From: Verrucomicrobiota bacterium
GTDB lineage: Bacteria > Verrucomicrobiota > Verrucomicrobiia > Opitutales > Opitutaceae
Length of the DNA: 64,000 nt
Direction: 5' to 3'
NCBI GenBank assembly: GCA_023391285.1
Contig: JAEWBF010000100.1
Coordinates: 1-64,000 of the forward strand
In this document: in pieces, positions 33,640 through 44,800 of the stretch
How positions within the stretch are numbered: position 1 is the stretch's first letter
Layout of the letters: the number at the start of each line of letters is the position of its first letter
Position numbers and translations under genes: made by a program
The notes under the pieces: model-generated
Databases searched by the model: none
Seen by the model: only the letters and a program-made list of their open reading frames with translations
Told to the model about the DNA's origin: nothing

Positions 33640-33716
33640 TTTCGGAGGGTGCGGCGCAGCCGGCGAAAAGCGATCGGCGGCTCGACGCCGGATGGTTTCG
33701 GAAGAACGGTGAGGGC

Positions 33717-35216
33717 ATGTCCGATATTTCTATCGATACGATCTCTTCTGCCGATTCGACCCGTGGACCAGGTGGATGGCGGCTCGAGCATTCGTATGCA
33801 GCGCTCCCGGAGTTGTTTTACGCATCGGTGGAACCCACCCCGGTGCGGGCTCCGCGGCTCGTGACATTGAACCGAAATCTGGCGGACGAGCTGGGGTTGG
33901 AGCTGGCGGCGCTGGAGGGTGAAGAAGGTGCGGCGATGTTTTCGGGGAACCGGCTGCCGCCCGGGGGAAGGCCTATCGCGCAAGCCTACGCGGGGCATCA
34001 GTTCGGGCACTTCACGGGGCTGGGCGACGGACGCGCGATTTTGTTGGGCGAACAGATCACGCCGCGCGGGGATCGTTTCGACGTGCAACTGAAGGGGGCC
34101 GGACCGACGCCGTATTCACGGCGTGGAGACGGGCGCGCGGCGCTTGGGCCGATGTTACGCGAATACATCATCAGCGAGGCGATGCACGCGTTGGGGATTC
34201 CGACGACGCGCAGTCTCGCGGTGGTGGCGACGGGCCAGCCGGTTTATCGCGAGACGGAGTTGCCGGGAGCGGTGCTTACGCGGGTGGCGGCGAGTCACAT
34301 CCGGGTGGGGACGTTTCAATGGGCGGCGGCGACGAAGGACGAAGCGGCAATGCGCGCGCTGGTCGACTATACGATCCGACGGCATTATTCGCAGTTGGCG
34401 GGTGCGGAGAATCCGGCGCGTGCGTTGCTCGTCGCGGTGATCGAAAAACAGGCGCGCCTGATCGCGCAGTGGATGCTGGTGGGGTTCGTTCACGGGGTGA
34501 TGAACACGGACAACATGGCGATTTCGGGCGAGACGATCGATTACGGGCCGTGCGCGTTCATGAACGCGTATGATCCGGCAACGGTGTTCAGTTCGATCGA
34601 TCGTCATGGACGTTACGCCTATGGAAATCAGCCGGCGATCGCGCAGTGGAATCTGGCACGGTTTGCGGAGACGTTGCTGCCGCTGATTGCGGTCGAGGAG
34701 AAGCGCGCCATCGAAGTGGCGACCGAAGCGCTCGAAGCTTTCGCGAAGCAGTATCGCGAACACTGGTTGAATGGAATGCGGCGAAAGCTGGGGCTGTTTG
34801 GCGGGGAGCCAGGAGACGAAGAATTGATCGAATCGCTGCTGGGCTGGATGCAAAAGACGAAGGCGGATTTCACGAACACCTTTGCGGAGCTTGCGCGCGA
34901 GTTGCCGGCGGACTGCGCACAGCGTGGCGACGAAGAGTTTACGCGTTGGCACGCGCGTTGGATCGAGCGGATCGGGCGGCAGCGGGAATCGGCGGAAGCC
35001 TCGGATGAGTTGCGGCGGGCGAGTTGTCCGGCGTTCATTCCACGGAATCACCGCGTTGAAGCGGCATTAGCGGCAGCGGGGCAAGGCGATGTGGGGGAGA
35101 TGGAGCGGCTGCTCGAGGTGTTGTCGCGGCCGTATGACCACACGCGTGAAGCGCCCGAGTATCGGCGGCCGCCGGCGGAAAGTGATGCGGGTTATCGGAC
35201 GTTTTGTGGAACGTAA
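33717..35216 (+). CDS. selO: SelO/YdiU family protein AMPylase
   Basis: 499 aa from MSDISIDTISSADSTRG; this matches the usual SelO length, while the longer frame runs back into the preceding gene. The pseudokinase fold transfers AMP from ATP to Ser/Thr/Tyr of target proteins, linked to redox stress. Visible motifs are YAGHQFGHFTGLGDGRA, LKGAGPTPYSRRGDGRA, MLREYIISEAMHALGIPTTR, GVMNTDNMAISGETIDYGPC and YGNQPAIAQWNLARFAE. It ends YRTFCGT with the conserved C-terminal Cys. Confidence 0.96.
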   Translation: MSDISIDTISSADSTRGPGGWRLEHSYAALPELFYASVEPTPVRAPRLVTLNRNLADELGLELAALEGEEGAAMFSGNRLPPGGRPIAQAYAGHQFGHFTGLGDGRAILLGEQITPRGDRFDVQLKGAGPTPYSRRGDGRAALGPMLREYIISEAMHALGIPTTRSLAVVATGQPVYRETELPGAVLTRVAASHIRVGTFQWAAATKDEAAMRALVDYTIRRHYSQLAGAENPARALLVAVIEKQARLIAQWMLVGFVHGVMNTDNMAISGETIDYGPCAFMNAYDPATVFSSIDRHGRYAYGNQPAIAQWNLARFAETLLPLIAVEEKRAIEVATEALEAFAKQYREHWLNGMRRKLGLFGGEPGDEELIESLLGWMQKTKADFTNTFAELARELPADCAQRGDEEFTRWHARWIERIGRQRESAEASDELRRASCPAFIPRNHRVEAALAAAGQGDVGEMERLLEVLSRPYDHTREAPEYRRPPAESDAGYRTFCGT

Positions 35217-35880
35217 GGTGGCTGACCTTGGTAGGTGATAGCGAAGCCGGTGGTGGCCAGCGTTCGAGAGGGAAGTGAAAAAAAATTCGCCGGGGATCCC
35301 GCTTGCGCGATCGTGGAAGGCAGAGACCTTTTCGCATGCCGTCACGAGAACCGAAGAAGCATCAGCCCAATGCGGATCGACAGCAGAAGACGCAACTGTT
35401 GTTGAGGACGGCGGTGAAGCAGCCGCATGCGCGGCATTCGCCGGGTGGACATGCAACGAGGATCAATGCGTTCGTGAACTCGATGGGGCGGCGCAATCAG
35501 GCGAAACGAGATTCGCGTTAACACGACCGAGTTTCCGAGTCTCTGGTGGTGCGACGGGAGGGAAGGCTGCGATGCTTTGTTTTGTCCTCACGTGGCATAG
35601 CGGAGGAGCAGCGCGGGATGAGTAGAGAAGTGGAGAGGGTTGGCGCGCGCGAAAACGGCCGTTTGATAACCGGTGTAACTGGCGGGTAACTTGTGGTTCA
35701 GGCGGAGCGGAGTTGGGTGGGCGCCGTCCAGCGGCTGCCCCCACGTATCGACAATTCCATTACCCCGCATGCACGTTTTTCGGACTGATTTCCGGGAGGG
35801 AAATCCTGTGCAATCGACCGAGCTCGAGCGCCGTGGTGGGAGCGTTGATCGCCCGTTTCACGAAATCCCCTCACACGATC
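35217..35880. other. Long leader/intergenic region before the giant modular gene
   Basis: 664 bp hold one possible small basic gene (35336-35521) and little else. A possible promoter is TTGATA (35663-35668) and TAACTT (35687-35692) with an 18-bp spacer, leaving a leader of about 180 bases before the giant gene. No riboswitch or attenuator hairpin was recognised. Confidence in the promoter is low. Confidence 0.3.
35336..35521 (+). CDS. Possible small basic protein
   Basis: 61 aa, MPSREPKKHQPNADRQQKTQ then LLLRTAVKQPHARHSPGGH and GRRNQAKRDSR. The composition (Arg, Lys, Gln, His, few acidic residues) could fit a nucleic-acid-binding peptide, or the frame may be chance. It resembles no family I know. 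There is no clear Shine-Dalgarno. Confidence 0.3.
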   Translation: MPSREPKKHQPNADRQQKTQLLLRTAVKQPHARHSPGGHATRINAFVNSMGRRNQAKRDSR

Positions 35881-38800
35881 ATGACCCTAAACCTTGTTCG
35901 ATCCACCTCCGCCGCCAGCCGTAGGTGTTCCTGCCGAACCGACTGGCTGCTCGCTACGCCGTTTGGCGTGATTGTTCTCGTTGCGCTCGCATTGTTCTCC
36001 AGTCCGCGAACCGCGCAGGGCGCGGAAGCGAGCCTGTTGTCGCACGGCAACTTCGAGCCGGATCAGGCGACGACGGTCGTGGAGATGCCCACCACCTACG
36101 TGGTGGGGACGCAGAACACGGACATCTGGTATACGCGCCTTGGCACCGGCACGCAGCAGGTCTCCTATCAGGACGACGGGGCGGGAAATCATTTTGTGTC
36201 GGTGGGCACATCGGTGAATCAGCCGGGGATTTTTCAAGTGGTGCCGTGGCCGGGCGAAGGCACGGCGCAGCTCAGCTATTCTTACAGTGGGCCGCGCGCG
36301 ATCGTGCGCGTCTTCGGCGCCGAGACGGGCGACACGATTGCCAAGTTTAGTGGGGTAAATTCGCTCACGCTGATTCAGCAAATCGACAATCCGGCTGCGA
36401 CGGACTGGACGACCGTGACGCATGAGGTGGAGTTGAGCGGCGTCTATGATTATCTCGTGGTGCGATTTGGAACGGCGGGCACCGCTCCGAGCCTCTACGA
36501 CAATATTGCGATGACCGCTCCGGTGAAAGCGCCCGACATTGCGCCGGTGATCGTGACGGAATCTCTCCCCGCGACGCAGGTCGGCGCCGCGTATGTGGCG
36601 ACGTTGGAGGCGGAGGGCGGCAACGGGGCGCTCACCTGGAGTGTGGTGGCGGGAACGTTGCCGGCCGGTCTGACGCTTTCCGATGATGGTTTCATCTCCG
36701 GCGTGCCGACGACGGCCGGAGCGTCGAGCTTCACGGTCCGCGTGGTGGATGGGGACGACAATGTCGCCGAGACGGATGCGAGCACGCGGGAGTATTCGAT
36801 TGTGGTAAATGTCCCGGTGCCGCCGACCGCGAGTTTGGTGGTGACCCGGACCAGCGGTGTGGCGCCGCTGGCGGTGAGCTTCGATGCCACCGGCTCGACG
36901 AGTTTGCTGACCTCACGACCCTTTCACGACCTCCATTACCATTGGAATTATGGCGATCCGAACAGCGGGGTGTGGTCGACCTCGCGCAAGAGCAAGAACG
37001 AGGATTTGGGCGCCATCGGTGGTCACGTTTACGAAACACCGGGCGTATATACCGCGACGCTGACGGTGACGGATGACACGGGGGCGTCGAGTCAGGCGAC
37101 GGTGGAGATCACGGTCGAAGATCCGGATGTCGTGTTTGCGGGAGCGAACACGATCTGCATTTCGACCGACGGCGATTTCACGGGTGCGCCGGCGGGATCG
37201 TTGCACGTGACGAGCGACAGCTGGGCGACGATTGCGTCGTCGCTGGGGACGGGAAAACGCGTGCTGCTGAAGCGCGGAAACACGTGGGTGTCGGACGGCA
37301 CGCGTATCACGATGAACTTCGCGGGGCCGGGTATCCTTGGTGCGTTCGGCACGGGTCCGAAGCCGATCATCACGTTCGCAGCGGACGGCACGGGCTGGAC
37401 GTTCTTCATGGGCAACGGCAACACGCCGTATCAGTTCGGCGATTTCCGTTTCATGGATTTCGAGATTCAGGGCCGCGGGTTCAACTACTCGGGATTCCAC
37501 GCGGAAGGCGCGTTCAACAACCTCACGATTCTTCGCGTGGACGCCTCGGAGATGGGCGTGTTTCTCAATCTCTCTCCGCCGATTCTCCGTTATTACAACA
37601 ACGATGACCGTCCCGGGCACCAGCTGTGGGAAGGCGTTGCGGTGGTGGACACCAAGTATGAAAAAGTCGTCGGCGATGGCGGCGAGTTCAATGGTCGGCA
37701 CATCGCGTATGCCGGCATGGCGCGCTCCCTTTTCATGGGCAACATTTGGAATAACGCCGAGCAGGGTGAGCACATCCTGCGCGTGCCGTTTGCCCGGCGG
37801 TTTATCGTCGCGCACAATGAACTCACGAACGCGCGCCTGACGAAGCACCTGATCAAGATGCACGGCGGAGGAACGGAGGATGTCGAAGGCCAGTGGGTTC
37901 CGCCCGGAGAAAACCAGACCCGGTATGTCACGATCTCCGACAACTATTTCTCTTCTCGCTTGGGCGATTGGTTCGTCTCGGTCGGACCGCAGAACCCCAG
38001 CAGCGCCGAGGTCACCCTCGATGTGATTGTCGAACGCAACCACGCGGTTTTCGGCGGCGACTCGAACGTCGCCTTCCACATGGCGGCCTCGTCGACGACG
38101 GTGCGCAACAACACCGTCATCATGACGGGTGCGTCCACGGGCGGAACGATCGCCGCAATCGATCGGCGCGGCATCGAACCGACGCCGGTGGACAACCAAG
38201 TTTACAACAACAGCGCCTACAGCGGAAACACGCAGTCGTTCACATTGGTCAGCGTGGTGGCGAGCGCGACGGACACGGTCGTTCGCAACAATCTCGGCCG
38301 CGCGCTGGGTTCCAGTAAGACGCTGATCAGCGGTGGCGGCACGAACCTGGTGCAGTCGAACAATGTGATCACCGACACGCCCGGCTGGGTGGTCGCTGAC
38401 CCGACGGCGGCGCATCATTTCGATCTGGTGAGCGGCAGCGAAGCGATTGGGGCCGGTTATCCGGTGCCGTTGCTCGCTGACTTCGAAGGCCAACCGCGTT
38501 GGCCGAGCGGTGGGATTTCTTTGGGGGCGTTCGAGTCTCCTCCGACTACGCCGAATGTCGCGCCGGCGATCGTTACGACCGTGCTGCGGGGCGGCGCCTA
38601 TGGCGAATCCTATTGGGTGACGCTCGAAGGCGAAGGCGGCAATGGTCGCCTCTACTGGACGGTCGCTTCCGGCAATCTCCCGGAAGGTCTGGAGCTTCGC
38701 GCGAACGGCCAGATCGTCGGCAAGCCGACCTCGAGTGGTTCCTTCACCTTCACGGTGAACCTCGAGGATTCGGATGGCGCCATTGGCGGCAGTGATGCCG

Positions 38801-41800
38801 CGGTAAGAGCTTTCACGTTGGACATCGCAGCGGAGCCGAACTCGGTGCCGCGAATCACGGCGGCTAATGTGCCGGCGGCGATCGTGGGCGAAAGCTATTC
38901 GCGGACATTGACGGCGATCGACGGCAATGGCGCGTTGACGTGGACGCTGACCTCGGGCGCATTGCCTCCGGGCTTCAGCCTGTCTGCACAAGGTGTCATT
39001 TCCGGCACGGCCACCGCCACGGGAGAATTCTCGTTTACGGTGAGTGTGGCCGATAGCGACGACGAGGTCGGCGCCGCGGATGAGGATACCGCCACCTATA
39101 CGCTGGTGATTAATCCGGCTGGTTCGGTGACGGGCTATCAAGGACCGACCTTCTACAATCAAAGCTTCGCTGCTCAAGCGGGCCAGTTTGAAGCGACGTT
39201 CGACGTGTATGTCCCGTCGAAGCCGATCAATGCTCCCATCGGTCTCTCGTTTGGTCCTGCGAACTCCTATGCGCAGATGGCGGCGATCGTCGGATTCTCG
39301 GCTGAGGGTTATCTCAATGCGCGCGACGGCGGAGCCTACACCTATACGGCTCCCGCGATCGTTTACGAAGCGGGCATGACGCTTGGGTATCGTTTGGTGG
39401 TCGATATTCCCGCCAAGAAATACTCGGTGTATGTCTCCGTGGATGGCGGCGAGGAGCAGCTCCTGGCGGATAATTTCAACTTCCGGACGGAGCAGGCTTC
39501 GGTCGCGGCGCTCAACAACCTTTCGGTTAAAGTGGATGCGCCGGTCGGCGGTTGGGTTTCGGTTACGAACTTCGCGGTGACGCCGATTGGCGAGCCGGGC
39601 GTTCCGGTCACGGGCATCTCGGTGGCGCCGGCGAGCGTCGAATTGGAGATCGGCGAAACCGCAGTCTTGACCGCGGCGGTTGCACCGTCGAATGCGACCA
39701 ATCAAGTGGTCTCCTGGTCTAGCAGTGCGCCGACGGTGGCGTCGGTTGACCAGAACGGAAACGTCACGGCGATTAGTGCCGGGTCGGCGACGATTACCGC
39801 CACGACGTTGGAGGGCGGGTTCACGGCGAGCAGTGCGGTGACCGTGGCCGGAACGTCGGGGGAGGTATCCGTGATGATCTTCGCGGACGCAGGCGTCCAC
39901 GATTTCGGCGGTGCGGCTGGGGCGCTGGACACGGAAGTTTTCCGCTCCGGCACGGCGAGCTGGCGCATCACCTATAACAGCGATTCGGCGACGTCGGCGT
40001 TCAACCCGCAGGGAGCGACGTTGAAGATGTCCGACCTGACGCCGTATGCGAACAGCGGATACTTCGAGTTCTGGTATCGTTCGACGAAGGCTGGCACCAT
40101 GCGGTTTCAGGTGATGGATGGGGGCGCTGCCAACGTGACAATTTTCCAAGCCGACCGCGCGTTGGTCGCGACGACGGAGTGGACGCGCGTCGAGATTCCG
40201 TTCACCGGCTGGACGCAGGCGCCGTCGACGACGGCGAACTGGAAGCTGATGCTTCGCGGCTGGATCGGAATGAACGGCGCGACCGTGCATTATGACGACA
40301 TCCGTTTCGTCGGCACGACGCCGGGGACCGTTGCGGTGACCGGCGTTACGGTGACTCCGACGACGCTGGCGCTCGAGGTGGGCGAGTCGTCGACGTTGAC
40401 TGCAAACGTGGCGCCGCTGAACGCCACGAACACGGCGGTCAGCTGGACGACCAGCAACGCGGCCGTCGCAACGGTGAGCAGTTCCGGTGTGGTCACCGCG
40501 GTGGCCGAAGGCTCGGCGACGATCACGGCGACGACGGCGGACGGTGGCTTCACCGCGACCAGTGCGGTGACGGTGACGGCCGCGGCAGAGCCTGGCCTGG
40601 ACGTGTCGATTTATTCCGATTCGGCCACGGCGGACGTCGGCGTGCCGTCGGTGGGCGCATCCGACACGAGCATCTTCCGTTCTGGCACCGCCAGTTGGCG
40701 TATCACGTATGCGGACGACTGGAGTGTCTCGATCTTCCATCCGCAAGGAGCGGAATCGACGATGGCCGATCTGACGCCGTATGCGAACAGCGGATACTTC
40801 GAATTCTGGTATCGCTCGAGCAAAGCGGGCAGCGTTCAGCTGCGGGTCTTGGATGCGGGGGCGGCGAACGCCAACCTCTTCCAGGCCGATATACCACTGG
40901 CGGCGACGGAGGTTTGGACGCGGGTCGAGATTCCGTTCACGGGTTGGACCCAGGCGCCCTCCAGTTCGGCGAACTGGCGGCTGATGCTGCGTGGCTGGGG
41001 TGGCATCGGCGGTGGGACGGTGCATTACGACGACATCAAATTCATCGGCGAGGACGTGGCGTCGGCGCCGGTCACCGGGGTGGGTGTCGCTCCGACCTCG
41101 CTCGAACTCGAGGTCGGCGAGACGTCGACGTTGACGGCCACGGTGACGCCGGCGAATGCCTCGAATCCCGCGGTGAGCTGGACGACCAGCAACGCGGCGG
41201 TCGCGACGGTCAGCAGTTCCGGCGTGGTGACCGCGGTGGGCGCGGGCTCCGCGACGATCACGGCGACGACGGAGGATGGCGGCTTCACGGCGACGAGCGC
41301 GGTCACCGTGTCAGCGGCTCAGACAAATGAGCTGGAACTCGCGATCTTCTCGGATGCGGGCACGCATGCTTTTGGTGGCGTGACCGGCGCGCTGGACACG
41401 GAAGTCCGCCGTTCGGGCACCGCCAGCTGGCGCATCACCTACGCGGATGACTGGTCGACTTCGGCCTTCAATCCGCTCGGCGCGACCATGAGCCCGGCCG
41501 CCCTCACGCCGTATGCTAACAGTGGATACTTCGAGTTCTGGTATCGTTCGAGCAAGGCGGGAACGATCCGCTTCCAAGTCTTGGATGTGGGTGCGGTTAA
41601 CGCTGCTCTCTTCACCGCCGATCGTGCAGTGGCCGCGACCACGGAGTGGACGCGCATCGAGATCCCGTTCACGGGATGGACTCAGGCGCCTTCGTCGAAT
41701 ACCAACTGGCGTTTGATGCTCCGCGGTTACGGCGGGATGGCCGGTGCGACGGTGCACTATGACGACATCCGCTTTGTGGTTCCGGGGGCAGTCGGCGAAG

Positions 41801-44800
41801 TGCCGGCCACCGGCGTGAGTGTGTCTCCGTCCGCTACTTCCCTGGAAGTCGGGCAGACCCAGCAGCTCACCGTGACCGTGGCTCCGCCCAATGCGACGAA
41901 CCAGGATGTTACGTGGGCATCGAGCGATCCGTCGGTTGCGTCGGTCGACGCGTCGGGGGTGGTGACGGCGGTGGCCGTCGGCACCGCGACCATCACGGTG
42001 ACGACGGATGATGGCGGTCACACGGCGGAGTCGACGATCACGGTGGTCGCGGCGGAGCCGGGACGGCATCCGTTCCTCTTCTTCTCGGCGAAGGACATTC
42101 CGACGATTCGGGCGCGCATGGATGCGCCGGAAGTCGCGGATCGTCGCACGCGCTTGATCAATCGGGCGAATGCGCTCCTGGGTGCGTCTCCGGCGACGGA
42201 TTCGCGCACGATGCAGGGCAACAGCGGCATACTGGCGTTTGCTTACATCGTGACCGGCAACGAGGCCTACGCGCAGCGCGCGATTCAGGAAGCTCTCGCC
42301 ACGGCCGACCTGCCGACGTGGATCACTGGGCACGACTTCAACCGCGGTGCAGACCTCGTGTCGTCGGAGCGCTCGCTCGGCACGGCGCTGGTTTACGACT
42401 GGTGCTACGATGTGATGACGCCGGGCCAGCGGTCGACCCTGCGCAATGCGCTCCTGGAGAAGGGCGTCGCTCAATACAACCTGACCGTCGACCCGACGCT
42501 GAGCCCGAACTGGTATACCTTCGAGCCGGTGAACAACTGGCGCGGGGTGTGCCATGGCGGCAATGCGGTGGCGGCGCTGGTGTTGTATTACGAATCCGAA
42601 GAAGCGCGTCGCGCGGCGGATCTCGCGAACCAGCATCTGCCCCCGACGCTCCGTTCGTTGGTCCTGGAGGACAGCGGCGGCCATGAAGGCAACACGTATA
42701 ACAACTACGGCGTCGAATACGCGCTGAAAGGCGCGATGGCGATGCAGCGCTTCTACGGTGGCTATGAGGAGCTGCTGGAGGAGTTCGCGGTGGAGAAACT
42801 CGGAAACTACTGGTCGGTTTACCTGTTCGGACCCGATCACCGCTTCGCCAATATCAGCCGTCATAACTACGACTGGGCGGCCGGACTCTACTCGGCTGGC
42901 GGCGGGGTGGAAGGCGGACCTTCGAGCCAGCGCTCGACGCTGGTGGACTCGCTCGTCCCGGGAGGAGACCAACTGATGCGCTGGGCGGCGGACAACGGCA
43001 GCCAGCGTTTCTACTGGAGCGGCGCGAGCCCGTTCTACTTCCTCTGGCGCCGCATCGGGGCTCCGACGACATTCCAGCAGCCGAAGCCGGAACTCCAGGA
43101 CGCCGTTCTCTTCCGCGGCGCGGGGCACGGTATCTTCCAATCGGATACGCTCTGGATGGCGTATAGCGGCGGCGCGACGCACAATCGCGGGGATGGTGGC
43201 GCCTTCGTGCTCGTCGCCAAGAACGGCCAAAACTGGGAGCGGCTCATTCATCTCGAGCCCTCGCTGAACTTCTTCGAAAGCGAGAACCACTCCACCTATC
43301 TGATCAACGGCGTCGGTCAGCGCCGAGGTTTGGACACGCTGGTCAACCGCGCGCAATATGAGCGCTTCGGTTCGGGCGAGGGCTTCCACTATGCGGCTTC
43401 CAACATCAAGCCGCTCTACGCGAACACCGCGCTGACGAAGCTCACGCGCCACCTCGTGATGGTGCGCGGCAAATACGTGGTGTTGCTCGACGATCTCGCC
43501 GGCTCGGAGCCGCTCAACTTCGAGGCGCGTTTCCAGACGGCGGAGACGAACACGATCACGGTCAATACCGAGGGTGGCAAAGTCGTTGGGCAGAACCTCG
43601 ACCTGCATATCGTTTCGAGCGGATTCGATCCGTTCGCGACGGGCCAGGGGCAGGGTGCGAGCACCGCGGTGCGCCACTTGCGCTTCTCGCGCCAAGCGGA
43701 GGAGGCGGCGTTGTTGACGGTGCTGTATCCCACGGCCAGAGGCGGGGCGGCTCCGACGGTGCAAGTCACCGACGGCGTGGTCACGATCACGCACGGCGGC
43801 GAAACCGACCAGGTGACGTTTATCCGCGAAGGCCAGAACTGGCGTCTGAGCGCGGTCAACGGCGCGACGGCGGACAACATCCCCACCGGTGAGGAGCGCA
43901 ATATTGTGCCTTACCGTGAGGGACGCGACGATACCGATGAAGTCCCCGTGTGGATGATGGAAACGGTGGGTGAGCCCATCGTGATTCCGGACACCGGTGT
44001 GACGGTGAGCCATGGGCAAGTCTCGCTCAACGTCGGCCAGACCCAGGCGATCACCGCCACCGTCGCGCCCGCCAATGCCACCAACGGCAGCGTGGTGTGG
44101 ACGACGAGCAATCCCGCGATTGCGCGCGTCACGCAGACTTCACTATCAGCCGCAACCGTTCGAGCGGTGGGCGTGGGCACGGCGACAATCACCGCGACGA
44201 GCAGTGGCGGATTCACTGCGCACACGGTGGTCACGGTGAACTCGACAGGGGAGTTGATTGTGCCGTATGCGAGCACGGCACCGGCGCTGGATGGTATCAT
44301 CGATTCCAGTTATGGCGGCGTCCTTGGAGTGATTGCCAAGCCGGCTCCCGGCGAGACCACGCCGGCGCCGTCGAACATCTCGGCGTCCTGGCGCGCGGCC
44401 TTCACGAGCAGCGATCTGCATATCGTGGTCGATGTGACCGACGATGCGTGGATCACCACGGAGGCCAACGAATGGCACAACGACTGCGTCGAGCTCTTCC
44501 TCGATGGCAACAACAGCAAGAACTCCACGTCGGACGGCTTGAACGACATCAAGGTCGCATTCGTGCCGCAACCCAACGGCACCGTGCAGGTCCAGACCGT
44601 CGTATATCCGCCGAATCCGGCGGGGCTCGACCTCTCGGGGGTGCAGGCGGCGTTCACGCTCAAGTCGGGTGGCGGCGAGAACTACTCCGGCTACGTGTTG
44701 GAAATCAAAGTCCCGCTCGCGGCGCTCGGCACCGTAGCGGAGGAAGGTCGAAAGATCGGTATCGACTTCCAACTCGACGACAACGACAGTCCGGGCCCGC

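Noticed and set aside
39868..41775. Possible CRISPR or satellite array
   Set aside because: The repeats are about 740 bp, in frame and encode folded modules.
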